DNA from: Pseudophaeobacter flagellatus
GTDB lineage: Bacteria; Pseudomonadota; Alphaproteobacteria; Rhodobacterales; Rhodobacteraceae
Assembly: GCF_021228235.1 (NCBI RefSeq)
Contig: NZ_JAJQRG010000004.1
Location: forward strand, 124,001 to 188,000
Length of the DNA stretch: 64,000 nucleotides
Direction of reading: 5' to 3'
Positions 9,262 through 17,287 of the stretch are shown one piece after another. The notes beneath the pieces are model-generated. The model was not told the DNA's origin. It did not search any database and worked only from the letters and a program-made list of their open reading frames with translations. Each line of letters starts with the position of its first letter. Within the stretch, counting starts at the first letter, position 1. The position numbers and the translations under genes are program-made.

Positions 9262-9430
9262 GAGCCATCCTCGGGTTTGACAGGGGGAAGGGCTGCGAAG
9301 GGATCAACGCGCCATGGGCGCGGATCAAGGCAGCATGGTTTTTCGTAAGGAAAACAGCACCTGTCAGCGCGGCAAAGGCAAATTCTCTGACAGTAAAAGC
9401 AGACCTATCTGGTGCTTTTCAAGGGTGATT

Positions 9431-9506
9431 TGGTGGAGCCTAGGAGGATCGAACTCCTGACCTCCTGCATGCCATGCAGGCGCTCTCCCAGCTGAGCTAA
9501 GGCCCC
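9431..9506 (-). tRNA. tRNA-Ala(GGC)
   Basis: The minus strand folds into a full cloverleaf. The acceptor arm GGGGCCT pairs with AGGCTCC with one G-U pair, and the anticodon stem CCTGC/GCAGG holds the seven-base loop ATGGCAT, giving anticodon GGC. The T-loop has the usual TTCGATC. The discriminator A and an encoded CCA end are present. The 3' end points toward the chimeric gene at 8626-9261. Confidence 0.96.
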
Positions 9507-9695
9507 AAATCACTCCGCTAGATGTCTAGGCTTTATGCCTGTCCGTCTCGCGGTGTGTGGGTGATTTAAGCGACGATGAAGCGGGCCGCAAGAGGAAAAT
9601 GCACCATCGTCACGAGTTTTTTTGCCAAGGCTTCTTGCCTGATCCCCAGGCAGCCGGTGGGCTGCTTGGGAGAGGTGGCGCAGCCTGGGCAGGCC

Positions 9696-10025
9696 TTAGG
9701 TCTCGTCGTCTTCAGACGCGACATCGGCGATCTCTTCGAGCGGCACAGTATCGGTGTCGTCGTCATCGTCCAGAACGTCATCGCCCAGATCCAGATCGAC
9801 GTCTGCGTCGTCATCGTCCAGAACATCGCTGTCTTCGGCGTCGGTTTCTTTGGCTTTGGCGCTGGCGGCATCCGCTGCGTCGGCTTCGATCATCCGGCTT
9901 TTGCCAGTGCTGAGCTCAACAACTTCGCCCGTGTAGGGGCTGACGATCGGATTTTTGTTCAGGTCGTAAAACCGCTTGCCGGTGGTTGGGCAGACGCGCT
10001 TTACGCCCCATTCTTCGTTGGGCAT
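9696..10025 (-). CDS. FYDLN-acid family protein (TIGR02300)
   Basis: A 109-residue protein typical of Alphaproteobacteria. The N-terminal third holds the family signature GVKRVCPTTGKRFYDLNKNP followed by SPYTGE. The C-terminal two thirds are extremely acidic, rich in runs of Asp and Glu mixed with Ala. No enzymatic motif, signal peptide or membrane segment is present. The Cys-Pro and YDLN element looks like half of a zinc-ribbon. The function of the family is not established. Confidence 0.92.
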   Translation of the reverse strand: MPNEEWGVKRVCPTTGKRFYDLNKNPIVSPYTGEVVELSTGKSRMIEADAADAASAKAKETDAEDSDVLDDDDADVDLDLGDDVLDDDDDTDTVPLEEIADVASEDDET

Positions 10026-10125
10026 GTGGGTCCCCTTGATTTACTGGTGAGTCGTATCGACGATTCAGTTGCCTTGCCATATGAGGTAGGCACTGTCAAA
10101 GCCTTTGCCATAAAGGGACACCGCC

Positions 10126-10815
10126 ATGAGCGCATATCACCTGCCCGGAGATCCGCCGGTCCCGCTGATTCTGCGGCGCTCGGCGAGGGCGAAACGGATC
10201 AGCCTGCGCATATCGGCGCTGGACGGGCGGGTGACGCTGACGCTGCCCAAGCGGCTGGCGGCGCGCGAAGCCCTGGACTTCGCCGCCGAAAAAGAGCCCT
10301 GGATCCGCGATCATCTGGCGCGCCATCCGGTGCCGGTTGCGGTTGGTTTCGGCAGCATGCTTCCTATTGAAGGTGTGCCGCGCCGCATTGTGCCGGGGTC
10401 GGCGCGCGGGGTGAAATTGGCCGAGGACGCGGTTGCCATTGGCAGTAGCAACCCGGCAAAGTCACTGCAACGCTACCTGAAAGAGCTGGCCCGGGATCGG
10501 CTGGCAGAGCGTTCCGATCACTATGCGGCGCAGGTCGGGCGCGCTTATGCAAAGCTAAGCCTGCGTGACACCCGCTCGCGCTGGGGGTCTTGTTCCTCTG
10601 CCGGGACCCTGATGTATTCCTGGCGCCTGATCCTGGCCCCGCGTGAGGTATTGTCTTATGTCGCGGCCCATGAGGTGGCGCATCTGGTCGAGATGAATCA
10701 CTCGGCTGACTTCTGGGCGGTGGTGGCGAAGATCTATGGCGACAGCACGGTGCCGCGCCGCTGGTTGCGCCAAGAGGGCGGCGGGCTGCATCGCTACCGG
10801 TTTGAGCCTCTTTAG
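10126..10815 (+). CDS. YgjP-type (SprT/M48-like) zinc metallopeptidase
   Basis: A 229-residue cytoplasmic protein of the DUF45/YgjP family. The gluzincin motif HEVAH is at residues 182-186 and is followed by MNHSADFW, which gives the third ligand region. Upstream sits the conserved SRWGSCSSAGTLMYSW block. The N-terminal part contains the RRSARAKRISLRI strand typical of the family. It stands alone on the plus strand. The family is presumed proteolytic but its substrates are unknown. Confidence 0.9.
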   Translation: MSAYHLPGDPPVPLILRRSARAKRISLRISALDGRVTLTLPKRLAAREALDFAAEKEPWIRDHLARHPVPVAVGFGSMLPIEGVPRRIVPGSARGVKLAEDAVAIGSSNPAKSLQRYLKELARDRLAERSDHYAAQVGRAYAKLSLRDTRSRWGSCSSAGTLMYSWRLILAPREVLSYVAAHEVAHLVEMNHSADFWAVVAKIYGDSTVPRRWLRQEGGGLHRYRFEPL

Positions 10816-10915
10816 GCAGGCGTCGGCCGAAATCGGGGCTGGCTGGCCGCAGCAAATGGCGCGGTATGCATTCAGCGCTTGACCTGCGCCATATTTGTGA
10901 TCACAGACATGCATC

Positions 10916-11581
10916 ATGTCGAGACCAGTCAAACCCATTGCAGCACCTGCCACCGATACCAGTGCCTCGGCCCATGATAGGGTGTACCGGGCGTTGCGGG
11001 CACGGATCATGTATGGTGACATTGCCCCGGGTGAGGCGCTGACCCTGCGCGGTATTGGTCGCGAATATGGGGTTTCGATGACCCCAGCGCGCGAATCCCT
11101 GCGCCGTCTGGTGGCCGAGGGGGCGCTGTCGCTGTCCTCCTCGGGGCGGGTTGCCACACCTGAGCTGAGCAATGAACGGATCGAAGAACTGGCGGCCCTG
11201 CGGGCATTGATCGAGGTCGAGCTGTCCAGCCGTGCCTTGCCACGGGCGCACATGGCGCTGATTGACCGGCTGCAAACCATTAACATGACCATCGCCGAGA
11301 AGGTCTCTAAACGGGACGCGGTCGGCTATATTCGCACCAATCTTGAATTTCACCGCACGCTTTACCTCCGGGCGCAGGCGCCGGCCATGCTGGCCATGGC
11401 TGAAACGGTCTGGCTGCAGCTTGGCCCCACCATGCGGGCGCTGTATGGGCGGCTGCGGCGGACTGATCCGCCGCAGAACCACCGGCTGATCATTGCCGCG
11501 CTCAAGGCTGGTGACGAACCGGGCCTGCGTCTGGCGGTGCGATCCGACGTGACACAGGGGCTGCGGCTTTTGGTGGTCTAG
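10916..11581 (+). CDS. GntR-family regulator, FCD subgroup
   Basis: A 221-residue regulator. The N-terminal winged helix contains the GntR signature RARIMYGDIAPGEAL followed by GREYGVSMTPARESLRRL. The C-terminal helical FCD domain includes the ligand/metal-site pattern around FHRTLY and the terminal histidine in NHRLI. FCD regulators answer small carboxylates or amino acids. No divergent partner is present, and the following GNAT gene begins within about 40 bases, so target genes are not obvious. The ATG at 10916 is used; no strong ribosome site is visible. Confidence 0.88.
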   Translation: MSRPVKPIAAPATDTSASAHDRVYRALRARIMYGDIAPGEALTLRGIGREYGVSMTPARESLRRLVAEGALSLSSSGRVATPELSNERIEELAALRALIEVELSSRALPRAHMALIDRLQTINMTIAEKVSKRDAVGYIRTNLEFHRTLYLRAQAPAMLAMAETVWLQLGPTMRALYGRLRRTDPPQNHRLIIAALKAGDEPGLRLAVRSDVTQGLRLLVV

Positions 11582-11619
11582 GCCCAAACAAGGTGAACGT
11601 GGAAAAAGACTTGGAACAG

Positions 11620-12075
11620 ATGCCTATAGAAATACGAAAGGCAAATGCCGCAGATGCAGAGGCTTTGACCGCCTGCATTGATGCAGCCTATGCTAAATAT
11701 GCCAGCCGTATTTCCGACCTGCCCCCTGTCTCCTCTGGGATTTCAGAGGAAATCGACAAGTGTCAGGTCTGGGTCGCGACCGAAAGCGGACAAGTGATTG
11801 CGGGCTTGTTTCTCTCTACTCATGAGGGGTTTTTAAAGCTAGCCAATATCGCGGTTCACCCTGATCACGCCGGCAAGGGCTTGGGGCGTGCGCTGATGGA
11901 ATACGCAGAAAGCGAGGCCAAACGGCAGGGGGTTAGCGAAATGCGCCTCAGCACGCATGTTGATATGCCTGAGAACGTGCGGTTGTACCAATTTCTGGGC
12001 TGGCAAGAATACGAACGCAAAGGCAATCGCGTTTCGATGCGCAAAAATCTGGGAACCGCTAAGAGAACGGTGTGA
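11620..12075 (+). CDS. GNAT-family N-acetyltransferase
   Basis: A 151-residue single GNAT domain. The acetyl-CoA pyrophosphate loop appears as HPDHAGKGLGRALMEY, preceded by strand IAVHP and followed by the MRLSTHVDMPENVRLYQFLGW element seen in many amine or amino-acid acetyltransferases. I start at the ATG of MPIEIRKA, which fits the family N-terminus; an in-frame GTG at 11593 would add nine residues and neither has a strong ribosome site. It follows the GntR gene closely, so co-transcription is likely. The substrate is unknown. Confidence 0.82.
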   Translation: MPIEIRKANAADAEALTACIDAAYAKYASRISDLPPVSSGISEEIDKCQVWVATESGQVIAGLFLSTHEGFLKLANIAVHPDHAGKGLGRALMEYAESEAKRQGVSEMRLSTHVDMPENVRLYQFLGWQEYERKGNRVSMRKNLGTAKRTV

Positions 12076-12127
12076 GCAAGCCAGCCTGCCAGAGAACTGA
12101 ACGCGGATCTCTATCAAAAGCCAGCAT

Positions 12128-12156
12128 AAAAAAACCGGCGAATTCGCCGGCTTTTC
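12128..12156. terminator. Bidirectional terminator between GNAT gene and accA
   Basis: The palindrome CCGGCGAATTCGCCGG at 12135-12150 is flanked by an A-run on the left and CTTTT on the right. It can end both converging transcripts. Confidence 0.85.
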
Positions 12157-12173
12157 TGTGTGTTTGGATAGCC

Positions 12174-13136
12174 TTAGGCCGCCAGCCCTTTGGAGCCAAT
12201 GTCGAGGAACTTTTGACGGCGATCTTTGATCAGCTCTGCGCTACCCAGGTCCTTCAACTCGTCGAGCATGTCCTGAATGGCAAGCCCAACCGAAGCTATC
12301 GCGGTCTTGGCGTCGCGGTGTGCACCGCCCAGGGGTTCGGGGATGATCCGGTTAATCACCGCGAGTTCATGCAGGTTTTGCGCGGTGAGACGCAGCGCTT
12401 CGGCCGCTTCGCGCATCTTTTCGGCGTCTTTCCACAGGATAGAGGCGCAGCCTTCCGGCGAAATCACCGAATAGACCGCATGTTCCAGCATCGCGACACG
12501 GTTGGCGGTGGCAAATGCCACAGCGCCGCCGGACCCGCCTTCGCCGATAATAACTGAAACCACCGGCACGCCGATTTTCAGGCTCATCTCGGTTGAGCGG
12601 GCAATGGCCTCGGATTGGCCGCGTTCTTCGGCACCCTTGCCGGGATAGGCCCCGGTGGTATCCACCAGCGTAACCACGGGCAGGCCAAAGCGGCCGGCCA
12701 TTTCCATCAGCCGCACGGCCTTGCGATAGCCTTCGGGGCGGGCCATGCCAAAGTTGTGCAGGATGCGCGCCTTGGTGTTGGATCCCTTTTCATGGCCGAT
12801 CACCATCACCGGCTGATCATTGAACCGCGCCAATCCCCCCATGACCGCTAGGTCATCGGCAAAGTTCCGGTCGCCGGCCAGCGGTGTGTATTCGGTGAAA
12901 AGCGCATCTATATAGTCGCGGCAATGGGGCCGTTCCGGATGACGTGCCACCTGGCATTTGCGCCAGGGAGTCAGCTCTTTATAAAGATCCTTCAGCAGCT
13001 GCTCGGCTTTGACGTCCAGCGCTGCGGCCTCATCGGCCATATCCATTTCTTCATTGGCCCGTGCCAGGGCGCGAAGTTCTTCTGCTTTGCCTTCGATTTC
13101 GGCCAGCGGTTTTTCAAATTCCAGATACTGTGTCAT
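12174..13136 (-). CDS. accA: Acetyl-CoA carboxylase carboxyltransferase alpha subunit
   Basis: A 320-residue AccA, close to the usual length. It opens with [17 protein letters not shown] and the coiled N-terminal helix, followed by the carboxyltransferase core with [14 protein letters not shown], the GHEKG loop, [11 protein letters not shown] and GEGGSGGA. With AccD it transfers carboxyl from biotin to acetyl-CoA, forming malonyl-CoA for fatty-acid synthesis. The open frame continues 56 codons upstream, but that part has no homology-like features, and MTQYLEF is the standard start. It is transcribed alone toward the shared terminator. Confidence 0.96.
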   Translation of the reverse strand: MTQYLEFEKPLAEIEGKAEELRALARANEEMDMADEAAALDVKAEQLLKDLYKELTPWRKCQVARHPERPHCRDYIDALFTEYTPLAGDRNFADDLAVMGGLARFNDQPVMVIGHEKGSNTKARILHNFGMARPEGYRKAVRLMEMAGRFGLPVVTLVDTTGAYPGKGAEERGQSEAIARSTEMSLKIGVPVVSVIIGEGGSGGAVAFATANRVAMLEHAVYSVISPEGCASILWKDAEKMREAAEALRLTAQNLHELAVINRIIPEPLGGAHRDAKTAIASVGLAIQDMLDELKDLGSAELIKDRRQKFLDIGSKGLAA

Positions 13137-13339
13137 ATCGCCTCGCTCTCGCGTTTTGCCGTATATGGCCCTCTGCGCGCCCAGATGCAACTGTTGCCCG
13201 CCTGCGCCGTCAATTTGTGCCTTGCCGGGGCACCGGCTGGGGGCGGAAAAAGAATGTGATGCGGGCATCTGTTCCGCAAGATTTGTGGATTGCAACCGTG
13301 CCAAATCTGTTTGGACACGAAAAAGGAAACCCCAAGGTC

Positions 13340-14173
13340 ATGGCCTCTGCCTACGAAAAACGCATTCTGCGCGTCCTCGACTACATCCATGACAACCCGG
13401 CTGGAGACCTGTCACTGGACCAGTTGGCGGATGTGGCGGCGATGTCGCGGTTTCATTGGCACCGGGTGTTTCATGCTGTCACCGGTGAGACCTGCGCCCA
13501 GGCTGTTCGCCGCATTCGGCTGCACCGGGCGGCCTCGGCGCTGGTGATGACGGACACCCGGCTGGCGCAGATTGCTGTCTCTGTGGGCTATCCCAATGTG
13601 ACGTCCTTTTCGCGTGTATTCACAGATGCCTATGGCGCCAGCCCTGCACAGTTTCGCAAGGCAGGTCGGCATGTGCCTCTGCCCCCTAAACTAAGGATCG
13701 GAGACTATCCCATGTACCCTGTTACCCTGCGCAACGACCCTCTGCGCCGGTTGGTTGGCCTGCCTCATCGTGGCGGCTATCACACCATCGGCAAACAGTT
13801 CGAAAGTTTTGCGGCACTGTGTGAAACCCGTGGTCTGTGGCCACAGATCGGTGCCTCGGTGGCGATCTATTATGACAACCCTGATGCAACGCCAGAGGCG
13901 CAGTTGCGCAGCTTTGCGGGGGGCGAACTCCAAGGTGGCCCAACGCCAGACGGTCTGGAGGACGCGACCATCGCTGCGGGCAGGGTTGCAGTGCTGACCT
14001 ACAAGGGACCCTATGCCGGGATTTCGGCAGCCTATCACAGCCTGTTTGGCAATTGGTTGCCGGAAAGCGGCGAAGAACCGGCAGAGGCCCCCTGTTATGA
14101 GATCTATCTCAACAATCCGCGTGAGATCGCCCCTGAAGAGCTGCTAACCGAGATCTGCCTACCGTTGAAGTGA
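13340..14173 (+). CDS. AraC-family regulator with GyrI-like effector domain
   Basis: A 277-residue protein. Residues 1-105 hold the two AraC helix-turn-helix motifs (LSLDQLADVAAMSRFHWHRVF and IAVSVGYPNVTSFSRVF). The rest is a GyrI-like small-molecule binding domain, recognised from the RLVGLPHRGGYHTIGKQF start and the GRVAVLTYKGPYAGI strand. In this arrangement the C-terminal part binds a drug or metabolite and the N-terminal part acts on DNA. The ATG at 13340 is preceded by AAGG; upstream in-frame codons run through accA promoter DNA and were dropped. Confidence 0.87.
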   Translation: MASAYEKRILRVLDYIHDNPAGDLSLDQLADVAAMSRFHWHRVFHAVTGETCAQAVRRIRLHRAASALVMTDTRLAQIAVSVGYPNVTSFSRVFTDAYGASPAQFRKAGRHVPLPPKLRIGDYPMYPVTLRNDPLRRLVGLPHRGGYHTIGKQFESFAALCETRGLWPQIGASVAIYYDNPDATPEAQLRSFAGGELQGGPTPDGLEDATIAAGRVAVLTYKGPYAGISAAYHSLFGNWLPESGEEPAEAPCYEIYLNNPREIAPEELLTEICLPLK

Positions 14174-14179
14174 TTGGAG

Positions 14180-14222
14180 ATCCGGTGATCTGGCCGCAGT
14201 TATTGCGGCCAGATCACCGGAT
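14180..14222. terminator. Perfect 19-bp inverted repeat, convergent terminator-like
   Basis: The arms 14180-14198 and 14204-14222 are perfectly complementary over 19 bp with a five-base loop GTTAT. The right arm encodes the last residues of the LysE-family protein, whose TAA lies in the loop. It sits between two convergent genes, but there is no T-run, so it could also work as an RNA-end stabiliser. Confidence 0.6.
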
Positions 14223-14796
14223 AGAGCGAGGCCACGAGCAGCCCAGCCATCAGCCAGTTGAACTGGGTCAGGCGGCGCGGATTGGTCAGGAAACGTGCCA
14301 TCTGTTGGCCCAGGATGGTCCAGGATCCCACCGAAGGCAGGTTGATCGCGCCAAACACCGCCCCGACCAGAAAGATCGCCCATAGGGTTTGGTCGGGGGT
14401 GTAGGCCGTGATCGCGGTCAGCGCCATGGCCCAGGCCTTTGGGTTGACCCATTGAAAGGCCGCCGCCTGTAGAAATGTCATCGGCGTTCCCGTCGCGCCG
14501 CTGGCCTGCGCGGGACCGGCATTGGCAATTTTCCACGCCAGATACAGCAGGTAGACCACTGAACAGACCTTGAGAAGGGTATAGGTCAGCGGTATCGCAT
14601 CAAAGATCTGTACCAGCCCCGCGCCCACCAGAACCACCATAAAGACAAAGCCAATTGCCACCCCGAGCATATGTGGGATGGTGCGGCGAAAGCCAAAGTT
14701 GGCCCCCGAGGCCATCAGCATCAGATTGTTCGGCCCCGGCGTGATCGAGGACACAAAGGCAAAAAGCGCAAGCGCCAGAAAGAGTTCATATGTCAT
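14200..14796 (-). CDS. LysE/RhtB-family amino-acid exporter
   Basis: A 198-residue inner-membrane protein with about six helices. The family signature SSITPGPNNLMLMASG occurs at the end of the first helix, and FQWVNPKAW in the middle is the second characteristic motif. Members export amino acids such as lysine, threonine or homoserine lactone. The ATG at 14796 begins MTYELFLALALF. It is divergent from an Lrp-type gene 72 bases away, the classical exporter/regulator pair that senses amino-acid excess. Confidence 0.92.
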   Translation of the reverse strand: MTYELFLALALFAFVSSITPGPNNLMLMASGANFGFRRTIPHMLGVAIGFVFMVVLVGAGLVQIFDAIPLTYTLLKVCSVVYLLYLAWKIANAGPAQASGATGTPMTFLQAAAFQWVNPKAWAMALTAITAYTPDQTLWAIFLVGAVFGAINLPSVGSWTILGQQMARFLTNPRRLTQFNWLMAGLLVASLYPVIWPQ

Positions 14797-14808
14797 TGGG
14801 TGAATTTG

Positions 14809-14858
14809 CTGCGTATTGCCCCAAATGAAATTGCGTTTTTGTGTGTCTTCTGCGTATT
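14809..14858. promoter_or_regulatory. Direct repeats in the lysE-lrp divergent promoter
   Basis: CTGCGTATT occurs at 14809-14817 and again at 14850-14858, 41 bases apart, about four helical turns. Repeated phased sites suit cooperative Lrp binding. The role is inferred from position. Confidence 0.4.
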
Positions 14859-14868
14859 TTTGCAATCA

Positions 14869-15321
14869 ATGGCAAAGAATGATCAGATAAACCAACATAT
14901 ATTGCGTGAACTTACCCGCGATGGCCGCATCAGCAATCTTGAACTGGCTGATCGCGTTGGGCTGTCGCCCTCGGCCTGTCTGCGCCGGGTGCAGGATCTG
15001 GAACAGGCTGGGGTGATCACCGGCTATCGGGCCGTGTTGGATCGTGATGCCATGGGCGCGGGGTTTGTCACCTATATCGGGGTTGGCTTGGGCGAACACA
15101 CCAAAGAGGCGCAGACGGCCTTTGAACGTGCCATGCAAGAGGCTCCAGAGGTGGTGGAATGCCACAATATCACCGGCACCATCGAATACCTGTTGCGCAT
15201 CGAATGCGCCGATCTGCCCAGCTACAAACGGTTTCACACTGATATTCTGGGAACTTCTCCCTTTGTGACTGCTATCACTACCTATGTGGTGATGGGCTCT
15301 CCCAAGGATCTGCGGGCCTAA
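14869..15321 (+). CDS. Lrp/AsnC-family regulator of the LysE exporter
   Basis: A 150-residue Lrp-type protein: helix-turn-helix in residues 8-60 (NLELADRVGLSPSACLRRVQDLEQAGVI) and the RAM/ACT-like ligand domain with ECHNITGTIEYLLRI. The start at 14869 gives MAKNDQINQ, the normal family N-terminus; in-frame codons upstream lie in the divergent promoter. The last four bases overlap the 3' end of the convergent racemase-like gene. It most likely responds to an amino acid and controls the exporter. Confidence 0.92.
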   Translation: MAKNDQINQHILRELTRDGRISNLELADRVGLSPSACLRRVQDLEQAGVITGYRAVLDRDAMGAGFVTYIGVGLGEHTKEAQTAFERAMQEAPEVVECHNITGTIEYLLRIECADLPSYKRFHTDILGTSPFVTAITTYVVMGSPKDLRA

Positions 15322-15932
15322 CTGCGGAGGGGCAGCAGTGTTTCCATTGCAATCGCGGGGGATGCAAGAACGGGCAGGACGGTGCGGTGCAGCAGTAGAT
15401 CTTTTGCCCCCGCCATAGAGGCCTGGGCAAGCACTACGCAAGAGGTGTCAGCCGCCAGGGCCAGGCTTGTTTCGACCTGGGATGCAATTTCGGCATGGAA
15501 CAGGGCGCTATCGCCGTTGGTGAAATGATGCCAGAGGCGGGGAAGCGGCAGGGTGCGGATTTCGGCTGCTGAGCCCCGTTCTGCAAAGGCGCGTTCTAAC
15601 AGCGCGGTCGAAGGGGCGCGGGTGCTGTCCAGGCAATAGGCCATCATCACCGGCCCGCCGATCTCTGCGGCACGCTGCATCATCGGCCAGTCAATGCGGG
15701 TGGCGCCGGCCGCTTCGGCCACTGCGCCGATGGTGGTGCAGCTGCACAGGACAGGCCCCGATGTCGCCTCAATTGCGGCAGAGATTTCCAGCCGCAGCTC
15801 TGCCGTCATGCCGGTCTGCGCCCGTGTGAGCCAGTCGGGACGCACCACATGCGCCAACTGCGCCTGCGGGGCCAGCGCATCAAAGCTGGCCACATGGACT
15901 TCGGCGGTATGAAACAGGGTCAAATCGGGCAT
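15318..15932 (-). CDS. Asp/Glu/hydantoin racemase-like protein, second cysteine missing
   Basis: A 204-residue protein with the racemase fold pattern. The first active-site loop is recognisable as VLCSCTTIGAVAE. The second, normally an LGCAGM or LGCTH loop, reads VVLAQASMAGA, so the second catalytic cysteine is absent, although the following VLPVLASPAIAMETLL matches the family. Two-base racemisation should therefore not work in the usual way; an isomerase, a lyase (as in arylmalonate decarboxylase-type relatives) or a non-catalytic role is more likely. It is downstream of mcl but separated by a terminator. Neighbouring D-amino-acid genes suggest a related substrate. Confidence 0.75.
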   Translation of the reverse strand: MPDLTLFHTAEVHVASFDALAPQAQLAHVVRPDWLTRAQTGMTAELRLEISAAIEATSGPVLCSCTTIGAVAEAAGATRIDWPMMQRAAEIGGPVMMAYCLDSTRAPSTALLERAFAERGSAAEIRTLPLPRLWHHFTNGDSALFHAEIASQVETSLALAADTSCVVLAQASMAGAKDLLLHRTVLPVLASPAIAMETLLPLRS

Positions 15933-15964
15933 GGCGTCGCCTTGAGGAGAGCGTGACTATAAAA

Positions 15965-15989
15965 AAAGGGCGCCAAAGAGGCGCCCTTT
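15965..15989 (-). terminator. Rho-independent terminator of mcl
   Basis: The ten-base stem AAAGGGCGCC/GGCGCCCTTT with loop AAAGA is followed on the minus strand by a T-run of seven. It lies 36 bases after the mcl stop and before the racemase-like gene. Confidence 0.9.
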
Positions 15990-16024
15990 GATCATTGCGG
16001 GTATAGCGCTTTGGGTCAAAGGCT

Positions 16025-16984
16025 TTAGCTTCTGGCGATCAGCTCTGACTGGGCCACGATGACCTCGGCCTGTTTGATCGAGGCGATATCGACCAGGCGG
16101 CCCTTGTAGACAGTGGCGCCTTCGCCATTGGCCTTGGCCTGTTCCATCGCGGCTAGAATTTCGCGGGCCTCGGCGACGGCGGTTTCAGAGGGGGTGAAGA
16201 CCTCATTGGCCAGGCCGATCTGTTTGGGGTGGATGGCCCATTTGCCCACCATCCCCAGCGTGGCCGAACGTTTTGCCTGTGCGATATAGCCCTCATCATC
16301 TGAAAAATCGCCAAAGGGACCATCCACCGGCAGCACCCCATGGGTGCGGCAGGCAGCGACAATGGCAGTCTGGGCCCAGTGCCAGGGGTCGGACCAGTGC
16401 TTTTCGCCGTCGCGCAGCATGTAATAGTTTTCCTGGGTGCCACCGATCCCGGTGGTCTGCATCCCCATCGAGGCGGCAAAATCGGCCGCGCCCAGAGACA
16501 TCGCCTGCATCCGGGGGGAGGCGGCGGCAATCTCTTCGACATGGGCGATGCCAGCAGCCGATTCGATGATGACTTCAAAAGACACCGGCTTGCTGCGGCC
16601 CTTGGCGCGTTCAACTGCGGTGACCAGAGCATCTACGGCATAGACATCTTCGGCGCAGCCCACCTTGGGGATCATGATCTGGTCCAGCCGATCACCGGCC
16701 TGTTCCAGCAGGTCGACCACATCGCGGTACCAGTAGGGCGTATCCAGCCCGTTGATCCGCACCGACATGCATTTATTGCCCCAGTCAATGGTGTTCAGGG
16801 CCTCGATGATATTGGCGCGCGCAATATCCTTGTCGGAGGGTGCAACCGAATCTTCCAGATCCAGGTTGATGACATCCGCCGCCGAGGCCGCCATTTTGGG
16901 AAACAGCTTGGTGTTGGAGCCGGGGCCAAACAACTGGCAACGGTTGGGGCGGGCGACTGGGCTGGGCTGAATGCGAAAGCTCAT
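16025..16984 (-). CDS. mcl1: L-malyl-CoA/beta-methylmalyl-CoA lyase
   Basis: A 319-residue CitE-like lyase of the Rhodobacter Mcl1 type. It has the family start FRIQPSPVARPNRCQLFGPG, the metal-ligand segments INLDLEDSV and FEVIIESAAG, LGAADFAASMG, and KWAIHPKQIG. The enzyme cleaves malyl-CoA to acetyl-CoA and glyoxylate and methylmalyl-CoA to propionyl-CoA and glyoxylate, with roles in the ethylmalonyl-CoA pathway. It is divergent from dgcN across a 303-base gap containing a 31-bp interrupted palindrome. Confidence 0.95.
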   Translation of the reverse strand: MSFRIQPSPVARPNRCQLFGPGSNTKLFPKMAASAADVINLDLEDSVAPSDKDIARANIIEALNTIDWGNKCMSVRINGLDTPYWYRDVVDLLEQAGDRLDQIMIPKVGCAEDVYAVDALVTAVERAKGRSKPVSFEVIIESAAGIAHVEEIAAASPRMQAMSLGAADFAASMGMQTTGIGGTQENYYMLRDGEKHWSDPWHWAQTAIVAACRTHGVLPVDGPFGDFSDDEGYIAQAKRSATLGMVGKWAIHPKQIGLANEVFTPSETAVAEAREILAAMEQAKANGEGATVYKGRLVDIASIKQAEVIVAQSELIARS

Positions 16985-17140
16985 AGAGGCAATCCTTTGG
17001 GTAAGGAAATTACGATTTCATCTCGCAAAGTGGTAAGAAATTGCGCGCAGCCTTGCAACCCTTACTTTGCAGTCGCAGCATTGCCTGTGCGGCATGTGCG
17101 CAATAATGGGCGGAGGGGCGCAGGGATCATCAGTATTTTG

Positions 17141-17171
17141 AACAATGATCGAATAATCTTCGACAATTGTT
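17141..17171. promoter_or_regulatory. Interrupted palindrome between mcl and dgcN (operator candidate)
   Basis: The dyad is AACAAT-N2-TCGAA-TAATC-TTCGA-N2-ATTGTT: both half-sites match perfectly apart from the two-base spacers. It lies midway in the divergent intergenic region, 117 bases before dgcN, and may control one or both units. The inner core TCGAA-N5-TTCGA recurs in front of ald (35697-35715). No other gene-like feature is seen in this 303-base gap. Confidence 0.6.
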
Positions 17172-17287
17172 GTTTTTGGTGGTGCATATTCCCAAAACTA
17201 CTACGCTGCAAAAGCAAAAACGGGACCGCATCGCTTGGGGCTTCAATTAGAATCGCCCAGAATTTGAATTCCTTTGGAGGGCCCGAG

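Noticed and set aside
8626-9506. Intact genomic island at tRNA-Ala
   Set aside because: No integrase and no duplicate of the tRNA end are present in the window; only a possible scar remains.
9576-10370. 264-codon plus-strand frame
   Set aside because: It opposes the FYDLN-acid gene and runs into the YgjP-type protease; the Val-rich run mirrors Asp codons.
16340-17287. Long open frame in front of dgcN that would make a 649-residue protein
   Set aside because: It is antisense to mcl, has no family features, and the GGAGG site with the family start is at 17288.
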